From: Fusarium oxysporum f. sp. lycopersici 4287
Lineage: Eukaryota > Ascomycota > Sordariomycetes > Hypocreales > Nectriaceae
Reading direction: 5' to 3'
Assembly (NCBI RefSeq): GCF_000149955.1
Contig: NC_030996.1
Location: forward strand, 266,039 to 330,038
Length of the DNA: 64,000 bases
Positions 20,924-31,143 of the stretch are shown here, one piece after another; the stretch's first letter is position 1, and each line of letters begins with the position of its first letter. The notes under the pieces were generated by a model. That model did not search any database. It was not told the DNA's origin and saw nothing but the letters and a program-made list of their open reading frames with translations. The position numbers and the translations under genes were made by a program.

Positions 20924-21769
20924 ATGGCACAAGCGACACAAAATACCATCACAAAGTTTGAGATAGTCGGGAACACAAGCAGCTCATATCCTTTGATCAT
21001 CTTCTTCCACGGCTCAGGCGACTCCTGCAAGTCTTGGGGGGCTTTAGCAGAACTGCTTCGGTCTGCGTACCACCTTCTGCTCTGGGATAGACAAGATCCA
21101 TATGTCAGAACCGATGTAGCTATTTCCGAACTGTTGGGTTTTCTCGACAGCAGGGACACGCCTAAGCAATATGTGCTGATCGCGCATTCATACGGCGGCA
21201 CCTTCGCAAGGCTCTTCCTCGAAGCGAGACCGCACCAAGTCGCAGGAATAGTCCTCGCCGAGACGGGTGCAGAGCCAACTATAGACGCCCGACTCGAACA
21301 AAGACAATACGATAAGAAGATCTTGGGGAAAAAACCACTTGTTGTCATTCGTGGCAACACTCTGAAATGGAAACAGCTACAATACGATCAAGCCATCGCT
21401 GCAGAGCAGAACCTCGCCAGCCCAACCCTCCTGATGCAGAAAAGGCTTATGGACGCGACAGATAAAGAAGACGAGAGGTTGAAAAAGGCACAGCTGCAGC
21501 TTTCAAGGAATAATCGATATGTACATATTCCGGATGTTAGTCATGATGTGATCATTGAGAAGCCGGAAGCTGTGAGGGAGGCCGTTTGTTGGGTCATGGA
21601 GCATTTGCAGACTGGTGAAGGAGAGGTTCGGGAGGAAGAGATACAAGTACAGGCGAGAGGCGAGGACGAAACTGTTGCCAAAAAGAGCTTTGGGGATAGG
21701 TTGAGAGGAGCGAAGAAAATGTCTCTGAGAGGAAGTCTGTCCAAGCTGTTCAAGAAGTCAGATAAGTGA
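20924..21769 (+). CDS. Alpha/beta hydrolase with a basic C-terminal tail
   Basis: A single-exon gene of 281 residues starts at the first in-frame ATG (20924, context AGAAATGGC). The frame is open upstream to 20849 but has no earlier ATG. The hydrolase fold is shown by FFHGSGDSCKSWG (oxyanion loop), IAHSYGGTFAR (nucleophile Ser in the elbow), LAETGAEP after the next strand, and a candidate catalytic His in PDVSHDVIIEKP. An acidic residue for the triad probably lies around 200-215 but is not obvious. The last 45 residues are unusual: an acidic Glu-rich linker, then a basic amphipathic stretch (DRLRGAKKMSLRGSLSKLFKK). This could bind a membrane or serve as a targeting signal. Substrate unknown; no neighbour suggests a pathway. 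Confidence 0.75.
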   Translation: MAQATQNTITKFEIVGNTSSSYPLIIFFHGSGDSCKSWGALAELLRSAYHLLLWDRQDPYVRTDVAISELLGFLDSRDTPKQYVLIAHSYGGTFARLFLEARPHQVAGIVLAETGAEPTIDARLEQRQYDKKILGKKPLVVIRGNTLKWKQLQYDQAIAAEQNLASPTLLMQKRLMDATDKEDERLKKAQLQLSRNNRYVHIPDVSHDVIIEKPEAVREAVCWVMEHLQTGEGEVREEEIQVQARGEDETVAKKSFGDRLRGAKKMSLRGSLSKLFKKSDK

Positions 21770-22066
21770 GAGAGGCATTTGAGATACCACTGTTGTGAGA
21801 GTTTGAACAAAGAGTTTGAATGGAAATGTAATATCCATATAGTGTAAGAAGAGGGTTATAGAAGAAGACCCAAGCCGTAGGATGTACAAAGAGAATAGGC
21901 TAAAGAGGGCAGTATTCTTTCCACTTTATGAATGATGAAAACAAATCTTTCCCCATGAGAGGAAGAGAAAGAACCAAGTAAGCAAGTGAGTAAGAAAGAG
22001 AGTAAGCCGGCTGTAAGGACTAAATACCTTGCAGTCCAAAACACAAAGAAATTCTCTGGCGGCACC

Positions 22067-22640
22067 TCAGGCTTTGACAAAACGGAACCCAGTGGCGTCG
22101 TTCTCAACCGCACCATCATTGACCAGCGCCCCATCACCGCCAACTCTCACATACTTCCCATTACTGGCCGCCTTGATAGAATAAACACCCTGGCTCTCAC
22201 CAATTTTCTGACGAATGATGAACCGCTCCCAGGTACTAGCCGTTGCACGAGTTGCGGAGAGCGCAGAGGCGCCGGACTGATCCGCCGTCACGTATTGGTT
22301 GCTCCTGGCGAGCTGCAGGGTCCCGGCATTAGGTACATATACACTAGAGAAGGCATAAGCGTCATTGGCCGAGGTGCCTGACGCAGAGAGGTGGCCGCCG
22401 TTGGCTGCGGACGCGACGTATTTGCCCAACGTAGCCTAGATCTTGTAGTCTCCGTAGGGGTTTTCTAGGAGGCTGCCACAGATAGGCTGACTGTTCTGGT
22501 TGGGACGAGGGCTGATGAAATATAGTTCGTTTGTGTATGTGTTTCCAGAGCCTCGAATCTAAGGTGCACCACCGTTCAACTATAATGTCGCGAGCTCACC
22601 AATGCTAGCATCTTCGGACCGCTTGCTCGGCAAAAAACAC
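22067..22640 (-). pseudogene. Broken fragment with a fascin-like beta-trefoil C-terminus
   Basis: The reverse strand from 22429 to 22067 encodes about 120 residues of a fascin/beta-trefoil-like module, with repeating GKYVASA, NQYVTADQSGA, WERFIIRQK and GKYVRVGGDGA units ending in TGFRFVKA. Upstream in the same frame, sensible sequence continues (for example GSGNTYTNELYFISPRPNQN and GSLLENPYGDYK). It is cut by TAG codons just before GKYVA, after NGGAP and before LNGGAP. The trefoil lacks its first strand if started at GKYVA. It looks like the tail of a larger secreted protein, possibly a glycoside hydrolase with a carbohydrate-binding trefoil, that has decayed. An alternative is a real gene with unrecognised introns skipping each stop, which seems less likely as no good splice sites frame them. 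Confidence 0.6.
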
Positions 22641-23874
22641 CCTTTGCCGATAGTAGCTCACTGCCTTCTATCTTTCTCCACGTTTCAAACTGATACGAGA
22701 GATGTAGCCTGGCTCATGTGTAGGATCCCCGCAAACACACAGCCAACCATGGAGGTCGGAGCGTATAGCGCGGGGATATACTACTTTGTTGTAGCTACCG
22801 AACAACAGATGACAGGTCACTGCCAGGAATTTGTCAAATTGGAGGAAGGGCAATTCCAGGGGTCTGTGTAGATGGACGAAAGTAGTTGTGATGGCAGGCC
22901 CCTATTCTCTGGCATTGATGAGCACTCACTCCAAAACAATCCGTTTTATTCTCTTACAACCTGAGAACATAGTTGATCTCTCCATATTTCTACAGCTCAG
23001 AGTTCTTGCATATATATCTTAAATGTTCGTGATCAAAAGGATCGCGTTTAATAGACACTGCTCTCCCTTCACTTCATTCATCCCATGGGAGACATTTAGA
23101 TATTGATATCAGTTTGCAGCTCAAATTATAGCTCGCGAGGATATATTTAGATAGCTATCACAAAAGGTCTGGGACTGCAATATGCCATAGTCGGTCCTAC
23201 GACATACTGGAAGATGCCTAGGAGATGGCTTTCACGGCATGGGTAAAATGATGAGTGCTTTCTTAGTGTAGTCCACCTACTACTCTTTGTGGTCAGATAA
23301 TCAGACAACATGGACCACCTTCCTCTCTCCCGTGGTCACAATATGATAGTTTACTAAGCCGAGCCCGCCAAGTCCCATTTACCTAACCCAAGAACAAACT
23401 TACCGACATGGGAAAAGGAGGTAAAGAGAAATATGAGGCCCATTCGTGTTAAAAGAACAAGCGCAAAGTGCATCATTGCAAACCACTAGTATACTCATAA
23501 TCCAGGCCTTCAGAGAAGCACCGAGCTGGCTATTGAGTGCATCCACAAACGCGATCATCCTCATAAACACTTTAGGGGGTACTTTGGCATCACTACTATA
23601 AGTTGATGTATTTCATTTGGAAGTTAAAGCATTCCAGATATTTATAACGCTAGAAAGCAGTGATGACTTAGTAATCTGAGGATAAACCTACATTGTCAAT
23701 GCAAGGGAATCAAAAGTGGATTTCTGAACAATTATTACATCTCATTGCAATTCCATATTACAGATATACAGAATAATTGACACAAAAGGCTTGAAATCAA
23801 GCTCCGACTCCTTGTCAAACAGTATCGAACCCCATGTCCTGTGTGAAGGTCAAGTCATACCTTGGTTGGGCACT
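22641..23874. other. Gene-free, AT-rich region
   Basis: I looked for further parts of the broken beta-trefoil gene and found none that align convincingly. The region is AT-rich with many short stops in every frame, in keeping with decayed sequence. Confidence 0.4.
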
Positions 23875-24803
23875 TTAACTCAAGGGTTCTCCATCTGACC
23901 CGATAACCTCGGGTAGATCATCAACCGTGCCCAAACGTTGCTGGGAAGAATCATCGTCTGAGTGGCTTTCATCTGATGCTGCAGGTGTAGATGCGGCCGG
24001 GCTGACACTGTCGGATGAGCGGGCAGATGCCGCCTCAGCTGCTGCTGAAGCACCTGGGCTTCCCTGGCTTCCTGGACCCCGTCCGAGGATCGTGTATCTC
24101 TCAAGAAAACATTGCTCGATGGCACTGGCGGTAACCACACTGGTGATCCACGTGGTAGTGTTTGAGATGGGTTGGATTTCCTCGGTAGTCACAATTAGGA
24201 CATCGACTGTGACTTCAACGGGTTCACCGGGAAGATAGTGAGTCTCACGACAGTGGCCTTGATGTCATTAAAGATCAGTTTCTTATGCCCGAATGGTAGG
24301 ATCTGGATTTGCATGTACTGACCCTTAGTTGTGTTGGTGACGGTTGAAACTGTAACGCTCTCAATGACCCTTGTTGACGTTGGAAGCACCTGATCTCTGT
24401 ATCAGCATGTCTGTCTTGAGCATGAGGATTTTGCGACTGAAACCTACCACGACCGAGGTTGTGACAATCTTGTTGGTGATGGTTCTGGTTGATTTCGGTA
24501 CGTAAATAATCTTGGCTTTGTCTTCAACACCACACTGTGTGATGTGGCCAGCGCAAGGTACCATGACCTTGTCGTCAGGGTTACCGGTCTGGGTTTCGTC
24601 CGCCCTTAAGGTCGTGGTCGAGGTCGACACTGAGATGATAGCAGGACTGGGATCGCCAGATTCTGTAATTTGTTACTGAAGGCCCATGTATGATTGCGGT
24701 CTGGAGCCACGTCTAGGAAAAGCTTACCTCTCACGGCAGACGCCAGGCCTGCGAAACAAAGAGTAGCCATGATGGCAGCTTGCGATAGAGATTGGGGAAA
24801 CAT
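23875..24803 (-). CDS. Secreted Ser/Thr/Val-rich protein of unknown function
   Basis: Four exons (24803-24728, 24662-24448, 24389-24323, 24257-23875) with introns of 65, 58 and 65 nt (donors GTAAGC, GTAGGT, GTCAGT) join into 246 residues. The start at 24803 gives a signal peptide (MFPQSLSQAAIMATLCFAGLASA). The mature protein has a Thr/Ser/Val-rich repeat-like body (STSTTTL, TRTITNKIVTTSVVV, VIESVTVSTVTNTT) and two to four Cys (PCAGHITQC). An Ala/Ser-rich C-terminal segment then becomes acidic (DESHSDDDSS), ending GSDGEPLS. No GPI signal or membrane helix is present. The composition suits an O-glycosylated cell-wall or secreted protein, but I do not recognise it. The splice model rests on frame continuity; the third intron was placed to avoid a frameshift. 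Confidence 0.65.
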
Positions 24804-26225
24804 CGTGAACAGCTGATTTACAGTGAAAGGATGTGAGAGAGAATGAAGACAGAGGGTAGCTTGCGATTGCAGCTTCACTTAGCTGGTTAAAAAGAACGAG
24901 GGGAGGGCAGGATTATCAGAACGACCTCAGCTTCGAAAGAAATGCAGCTCGATAGCTCTACTAAGCTAGAGAGCTTACCCAGGGGCCCAAGCCAGCTATT
25001 CGAAGTAGTCTAGATCTAGCAATGGACCCTTTCTGGCCTGCAGCTACTCTCAAGTGAATTGAGTTTGACTAACTCCCAACCATCTACTGAGTAGGGTCTC
25101 CTCCAAGGACCCTGGGGGCGTCTGCTGCGTAGTTTCATAGGGCCTAGGTGGTTCAACGCTAAAGCAATTATCGAACTATGTGAGGTGAGGGTTGTGATAC
25201 TGGCGATGGAGTGCAGGCGATAGTGCATCTTCAGCTGCAGTCCACTGCAAGAAGTCAGCCCATTTACCCCAAAATCCACTTCTTGGAGGTGGCTGGCTGG
25301 TATGACGTGTAGCAAGCCCGCTATCTACAGTCTAGACTGATTGGGACCAAGCCACAACGGACAACGGTTCAGAATGGATCTAAAACGGGCACGATTGGCG
25401 TTTCCCCTCATCCGATTTCAGAGCTGAATGTTCATTTTTGGAAAGTAGGTGCGCCTCAATGATCTACTGCACACACACAATTGGTACACAATGTGCTGCG
25501 CATGGTAGCTCGAGCTGGCTGGTCTAGTGCGTGTTAATCCAGCTACACGACGCCTCAGAGGGACATAATTTGGGCGATAGTGAGATCACCATTACATCGC
25601 TGAGCAGAATCACTGAACTTGGGCGTATTAGGCGAACTTGCCGTGAGAGTTACCTGTCTGTCTCATCTTTATTGGTCCGGGTTAGACATTTGAGGCCTTC
25701 TCTAACGTGCAGTATGTCTCAATGTATCACGAGAGACACCATCAGATGCCATGCAGAGCAGCCACATAGACAAATACACAAAACAACAACGTGCAGTAGT
25801 TCCTGAATTGCCTAGACATGGCGAGATTAGTGTCTGGCTGGATGTGCATACATGTTCAAACATCCGAGCGCGAGTTTCGTTAAACAGTTTAGCCAGCCTC
25901 CAAACTACCAGATCTAACGCACAGCCGGAAATAAGGCGTATCGTCTGACTGCTCTGGTCTTGAGTCAATGTTGAGTTGTCCTGAGCCGAGCTGCCTCTCT
26001 TCTACGGCCATAGCCACAGTCAAGAGCCAATGCGAGTGACGGCTATGCATGCACGAGAGATGTTCGAGGACTCCAAAGTAGCTATGAGGTTCTGGAGTCT
26101 ATAAAAGCAGGCACTCGCCTCGTTCGAAACCATTAAACGATTATTCTCATAGCATAGCATTCAATTTACAGCCATCACAAGAATTACTAGCGAGTGAGAT
26201 TTGCGAGACACAGTTTCTACCAGTC
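24804..26225. other. Divergent intergenic region
   Basis: This 1.4-kb region separates a leftward secreted-protein gene from a rightward lectin-like gene. It contains a motif at 25326-25342 that recurs upstream of the second lectin-like gene and a TATA box at 26100, both listed separately. No gene was found. Confidence 0.45.
26100..26106 (+). promoter_or_regulatory. TATA box of the first lectin-like gene
   Basis: TATAAAA lies 120 bases upstream of the ATG at 26226, followed by a CA/TC-rich leader. The position and perfect consensus make it a likely core promoter. Confidence 0.5.
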
Positions 26226-26821
26226 ATGACATCCGCAGAGGCATTCAAAGAGCTCCCCAGGGACATTGCTGCGGTTGATGTGAAGGGCATGACCTACGTG
26301 TTCTTCGTCAACTCGAATCACCAGCTCTGCTACCTCCTTTCTCCTGGGCCGGAAACCGATGACTATGACCCTCGCGTCGTCAAGCTCACAGATGGAGACC
26401 TGAAGGTCAAGTGCGGCAGCAGGCAAATCGCCGCAGCGGCTTGGCAGGGAGGAAACGGCCAAGAAGTAAGTTCTGACACCAGCCTTCATGAGGCACTCTG
26501 ACCTTCTAGATCCGCATCTACTGCATTGCTCCCGAAAAGGGGCAATGTGAGAACAAAGGCTATATCCAAGAGGTCTCCTTCAGCTCTAGCACTGGATGGG
26601 AGCATGGCCTTCTTGGCTACAAGGAGGAGGGAAGGCCTTACGTTGACAAGGATGCCTCGCTAACGGCCTGCGTTCATACCTGGCCTGACAAGACCGATAT
26701 TAAGGTTTTTGCCTCAGGAAAGGGCGAAAATGGACGTCCCAAAATTACTATGCATCAGTACAGCTATGGGCATAAAAAGTGGCTGGGCAAGGTTATCAGT
26801 AACAAGGTCTCGGATTGGTAG
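26226..26821 (+). CDS. Small fucose-lectin-like protein
   Basis: Two exons (26226-26465 and 26510-26821), with a 44-nt intron (GTAAGT...CTAG), give 183 residues. The sequence shows repeated propeller-blade-like units: DVKGMTYVFFVNSNHQLCYLL, IRIYCIAPEKGQ...IQEVSFSSSTGWEHG, and a third, DIKVFASGKG...ITMHQYSY. Each has the pattern of a strand with I-R-V/I-Y/F, a short loop, I-x-E, then a Trp, as in fungal fucose-specific lectins (AAL/FleA fold). Those are six-bladed and about 300 residues, so this protein is short and would hold about three units, perhaps assembling by oligomerisation. No signal peptide is seen, as in secreted-without-leader or cytosolic fungal lectins. Sugar binding is inferred from pattern only. 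A second, related gene lies 2.5 kb downstream. Confidence 0.6.
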
Positions 26822-29317
26822 GGGTTTTGCGAGATACTGGCGTGTGAGGTTAGAGGCAGTGATACGTTGGAGTTGTGGAATGCCATTCTTGTGTATTAGT
26901 GTCAATTTGACTTAGAAAGGACTGAAGTCTCCGCAAGTAGTTGTTGACGAAATGAATCTCGGAGGACAAGCTTGGGCGCAAGTCTAGAGCGTTGACCCTG
27001 ATCCAATCTACCGATAGCTAGAATCAACAAGTTCATATGTTTACACCAAGTTACATAGCCATGGATTTGACTAGACAGCCACGTGTAGGTCATAGCTAGA
27101 ATCTGAAGAATCAATAATTTCGTTCTAAGGTTCATCAATCCATAACCGTAGCCAGCAGGCCAATCTAGATCGTAGATCATGCGCTCAGTTAACAACCAAT
27201 GCCTGCAGAACTATCCCCAAAAAGATAAGCTGCGCAGAGATTTGTCTTTTCACTGTTGTCGGATGCTATAGCCCAGTAGTTGAACAATACCAGCTCAGTC
27301 TAGTTCGTGTAGGCCGCAATTGCAAACGCCTGTCGCTCTCTTTAGTTTCCGAAAGCTGCAGGGTCTCGACGCTCATCGGTAACTGCTCAGCACGCCACTT
27401 TCCGTAGCCAAACTTTGATAAGTATTCTACGAGCTATGCCTTTGAAGGGACTGCCTGAAGTTCTTTTGGAGCTCGTAGCGATATTCTTCGGGATATGCAG
27501 CATCTTCATTAGTTCAGCGTCGAGGCGCGCAAAAAGAGTTTAGATGCGCCATCTCAGCCAGCCTCATATTCCCCGACAGGCAGTCCCCCCCAGGTTCCAG
27601 CCACAATAAACCTGCATCCTTATCACCCAACTATTTGCCATAATTCGTCAATAGTTTACGACCCGTCACACCCATCATGACCCCGCGAATCCGGCATCGG
27701 CGGCAGAGCGGCCGCTAGTATAAACCTTATCATGGGAGAATGAAGCTTTGACATTGGTTCCCCAAGTTTAGATCGTTGGGATCCCTGTACCGCTCGGACC
27801 GTTCCTGTCCTGCCACGAACTCGTAATTTGAAACCTTCTAGAGAAGTTTGGGAGCATCAGCCAGCCTTTTTTCACCTTGTTGGAAGCCCGGGACGTGATA
27901 TCGGTTCACGAAATGCATGCTGTCCAGGCGCTTAGACCTTGGTTCGCAAAGGTCACGCCATGCCATTCATTAGCGTGTCCACCTGACGGGCTGCAGCAGC
28001 GCATCTCGCCGAATCTCCGATGCCGTTGTGAAGGGTGGACTTTGAACTTAACTACGCCTCAGTAAGAGATTGACGGACCATCGGTTCAGTGCCGATCGTC
28101 ATACTCTAATCGTGAAGCCACAACGGTATTAGCAGCCCCAAAGAAACGGCTTTCGTGTACGGGCGTTTGAGGCATCACAATAGGAAATGAAAAGAGAGAC
28201 ACTGCTCAGCGGTAGTTAAGTCATCAGCTCTCAGTATGTGTGAGTCTTTGGCAATATCATTCGCCGAACAAAAGACAGCCAAGACAACTCAACATCACCA
28301 TCGAACTTTGTACAGTCTGGACTGATTAGAATCGGAACTAAGGCCACTAAACGCGGGTGGTTTCCGCGGGATCAAATAGCCTCCCCTAGTAGCTGTTCCC
28401 GAAATGCCCGCTAGGCCCTTTCTCTGCTTGAAGAGAACGAACGAGCGGGGGAGGGGTCATGGCTCGTAGCTTCGGGTCTACACCCACTTCCCGAGCGGGA
28501 GGAAGCCGATGTTCCTATGGGACATGTGAAGGTGAAACTCACAGTGCTTTGCCTTTGAGTGGAAGTCTGCAAGTCTCTCCTGCTCGGAAGACAAAATATT
28601 GCCCACACAGAACTTCGTTTCTTGTGCTACGGATATTGCTCCGGTAAGTAGCTTGCCCTTTCTCAATCCGCCTTTCCAAGTGATTGGGCTCAACGCTGGT
28701 CTCTATTCGGTAACTTGAAGTGAAGTACCGGATTTTAAGATGTTGCAGGGGATTTTCAGGGTCAAAGTTTAACATTTTGTAACGTGTGGTAGTCGTCACC
28801 ACCATGGAAGCTTCTGTCAATCCAAAATTCGTTGTATAGATAGTTTTTGTCTAGTGACCAGCTGAAACCCAATCCAACTCTCTGGCTTGCCGCTTGATTT
28901 GGCAGTTTCGACATGCATACGGGCTGATGAACCAAGTCACTAGCCGCTTGAGGTTCCCTTCTTCTTAATACAGTTAGTTGTTACTTAAGGAGTTTAGTAG
29001 AAAGCTTGCGTCGCTAACTAATAGTCCAGCTTGTAGAGAACATTGGACGAACACGCATGCGCCGAGTCTGGATATTATGCCCCTTTTTCACGATCCTATT
29101 CGTCATATGTCCACACCAACGTCTACACGAAGCTCTCCACTTACCCATTCAAGAATTCTCATCAGTAAGTCTACCACATGTTATAGCTCAACAAGGTATC
29201 CGGAGATGATTTGAGCTGAGGCTAAGAACACACCAAGACCTCGTTCATAGCCAATAGTGCTCATTCCCACAGTAAATGTTACTTTTTCATCAGCTGGATC
29301 AACAAACCGAAGCTACA
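26822..29317. other. Long gene-free region between two lectin-like genes
   Basis: Nothing convincing is coded in these 2.5 kb. A short frame at 27436-27540 begins MPLKGLPEVLLELVAI, which resembles the start of an F-box, but stops after 34 codons. A motif at 28311-28327 matches one upstream of the first lectin-like gene. No transposon ends or long repeats were seen. Confidence 0.4.
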
Positions 29318-30321
29318 ATGCAAGTTCCGAGCCTAGAACCTGACCTCATCCTGCCTCTTCTGTTCATCTGCCTCGTCCTAGTGTGTATACTTTGCACTAG
29401 TTGCTTGATCCTAGTCATCGTCGTGATCAGACTCACCATTCACGGCCAGCGAAGTATACCACTCGAGGCTAAGGAGAAAAAGGACGATGCCAAGGGGAAG
29501 GTCAAGGAGAAGGTCAAGGAGGAGGTCGAAAAAACTATAAAGAAGCTCACTGACCCCGTCCAAGACCTCTTTCATTCAGCACAAGATCATCTCAAGCATC
29601 CAAAGAACCCTTTCACACAACAACCAATCTCTCAATACTTCCATTCGGACCATTCCTCAGCCAATATGTCTCATATTCAGGTAGCCTCTACCACTTCCCT
29701 CATGACTTATCTGAGAGCTATATACTGACGACCTGATCATTAGAACATGGTCGCTGTTGCGCAGAATGACGGCAACACCATTCTGTTTCAAGTCAACAAA
29801 AACTTCGAGATCATCTTCTATGAGAGTCGCACTCCCAGTGAAAGAATTCCCAGGAAGAAGTATGACATGAACACCCTCAAGATTAAGGGAAAGTCAATCA
29901 AGGTCAACCCAAAGCTGCCCATTATCTCGGCTGTCGCGTTTACTCACCCAGAGTCTTGCGGCGGTAGAGCTCAGGTAAAAGCCACGTCGTTACCTATATA
30001 TACTTCTTTACTGACACTGCAACCAAAAAGGTCCGAGTCTATTATGTCGACAGAGACAGCCTCTTCCTCCGTGAGATCATCCGTGTTGGTGACAAAGACG
30101 AAGATTGGAACGATGGAATGGATTTCAATGACAAGGACTACACTATTTGTGAAGTCAGCGGTTTGGCTGCCAACGTTTTCCAGTCGACTGGGGACAAGAA
30201 GAGCTTCCAGATCAAGGTTTACTATCAGCGGGACGGCGCGGACGAGTTTGCGGATGTTTCCTACAATGTTGTGGGTGTTACTGATGAGTGGAGCACTCGA
30301 CCCAACGTCACCGAAGCCTAA
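29318..30321 (+). CDS. Membrane-anchored fucose-lectin-like protein
   Basis: Three exons (29318-29680, 29744-29974, 30031-30321) with introns of 63 and 56 nt give 294 residues from ATG 29318; an in-frame ATG at 29276 adds 14 residues. Residues 10-40 form one long hydrophobic segment (LILPLLFICLVLVCILC onward). A highly charged region with KVKEKVKEEVEKTIKK, probably coiled coil, follows. From about residue 122 comes a propeller-like domain with blade patterns TILFQVNKNFEIIFYES, VRVYYVDRDSLFLREI and IKVYYQRDGADEF, similar in style to the protein at 26226. Positive charge after the helix and acidic residues before it suggest the large C-terminal part faces the cytosol, so it would not be a classical surface lectin. 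Function unknown; the combination is unusual. Confidence 0.65.
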
Positions 30322-30609
30322 GTGACGGTCTCTATGGGGGTCGGGCTGAGGCACGACGCCGATGCTGGATATTGCACTTGTAGTAACCGAGGGAAAGCGC
30401 ATACTAGATCTGTGACGATGGCATCACACTTATAGCCAGGATAGTCGAATTTAGCCACTCTTTAACTCTACCTGATGACTTTGAGTGTTGCTTTAATGCT
30501 TTTGGTGATCATTAAGTCGACGATACTTCAGTTTCAGAAAGGCATTAACTCAGATGCCTAGAGAGGTAAGTTGTTCTGGCTCGATCACAGCGTTTACAGC
30601 CTCAGTTAT

Positions 30610-31143
30610 AGACGCTACCACAGTCCTACCGGGGGCTAGGATCGCTGGAGAGGCTCTTCTTACTATCCTATTCGTCTGCAGCAATCTTACTACCAGCCTG
30701 CTCCTGTGACACCTGCTCCTTTAGATCGAATACGACCACCACGATCCCCTCTTTTCCAGATTATATGAAGTCTGGATGGGCTCTCCACAAAAGTGACTCT
30801 TCAAACATCCTTACCTGCGGAGTTGGTTCATACTCTTTCTTCGATCAGTGGGTTGGCGATCGTAAGTACTCCTCCTCTGGATCCTTTTCACAGCATTCGC
30901 ATCTTATTAACAATGTTTGTCCTAAGACTGTGTCACTGTCGCTGAGGGTTCTGATTGCCATGCCATGGCTGCCACTAGCGTGACATCTTCAAATATTACG
31001 ACTTACAACCTCAGCACCAGTGGTACAGCAGAGATGATTACTCAAGATAATCGCTGTCTTCAACATTCTCGGATAACAAAGTTGCTTAGCGTCGACTGTT
31101 GCACTCTTCAGGAACTAGATCAGGTCCAGGTCCGCTGGTTATA
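30610..31143 (+). pseudogene. Remnant of a GH55 exo-beta-1,3-glucanase C-terminus
   Basis: Pieces of the C-terminal part of a GH55 glucanase can be read. SYYQPAPVTPAPL sits in one frame near 30685-30725. In a different frame, SGWALHKSDSSNILTCGVGSYSFF (about 30769-30840) is followed by a plausible intron starting GTAAGT at 30860 and then VTSSNITTYNLSTSGTAEMIT (about 30980-31040), ending at a stop near 31143. The change of frame between the first two blocks means an indel has broken the gene, and the N-terminal two thirds are absent. Blocks of this kind mark the end of fungal GH55 enzymes, which cut beta-1,3-glucan. The remnant starts about 290 bases after the membrane-anchored lectin gene. Confidence 0.65.

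Noticed and set aside
22602..22871. A rightward 89-codon frame antisense to the beta-trefoil remnant's upstream flank.
   Set aside because: It shows no signal peptide, domain or splice context, and the opposite strand carries the recognisable remnant.
27436..27540. A short frame beginning like an F-box (MPLKGLPEVLLELVAI).
   Set aside because: It stops after 34 codons, and no further F-box or LRR sequence follows in any frame.
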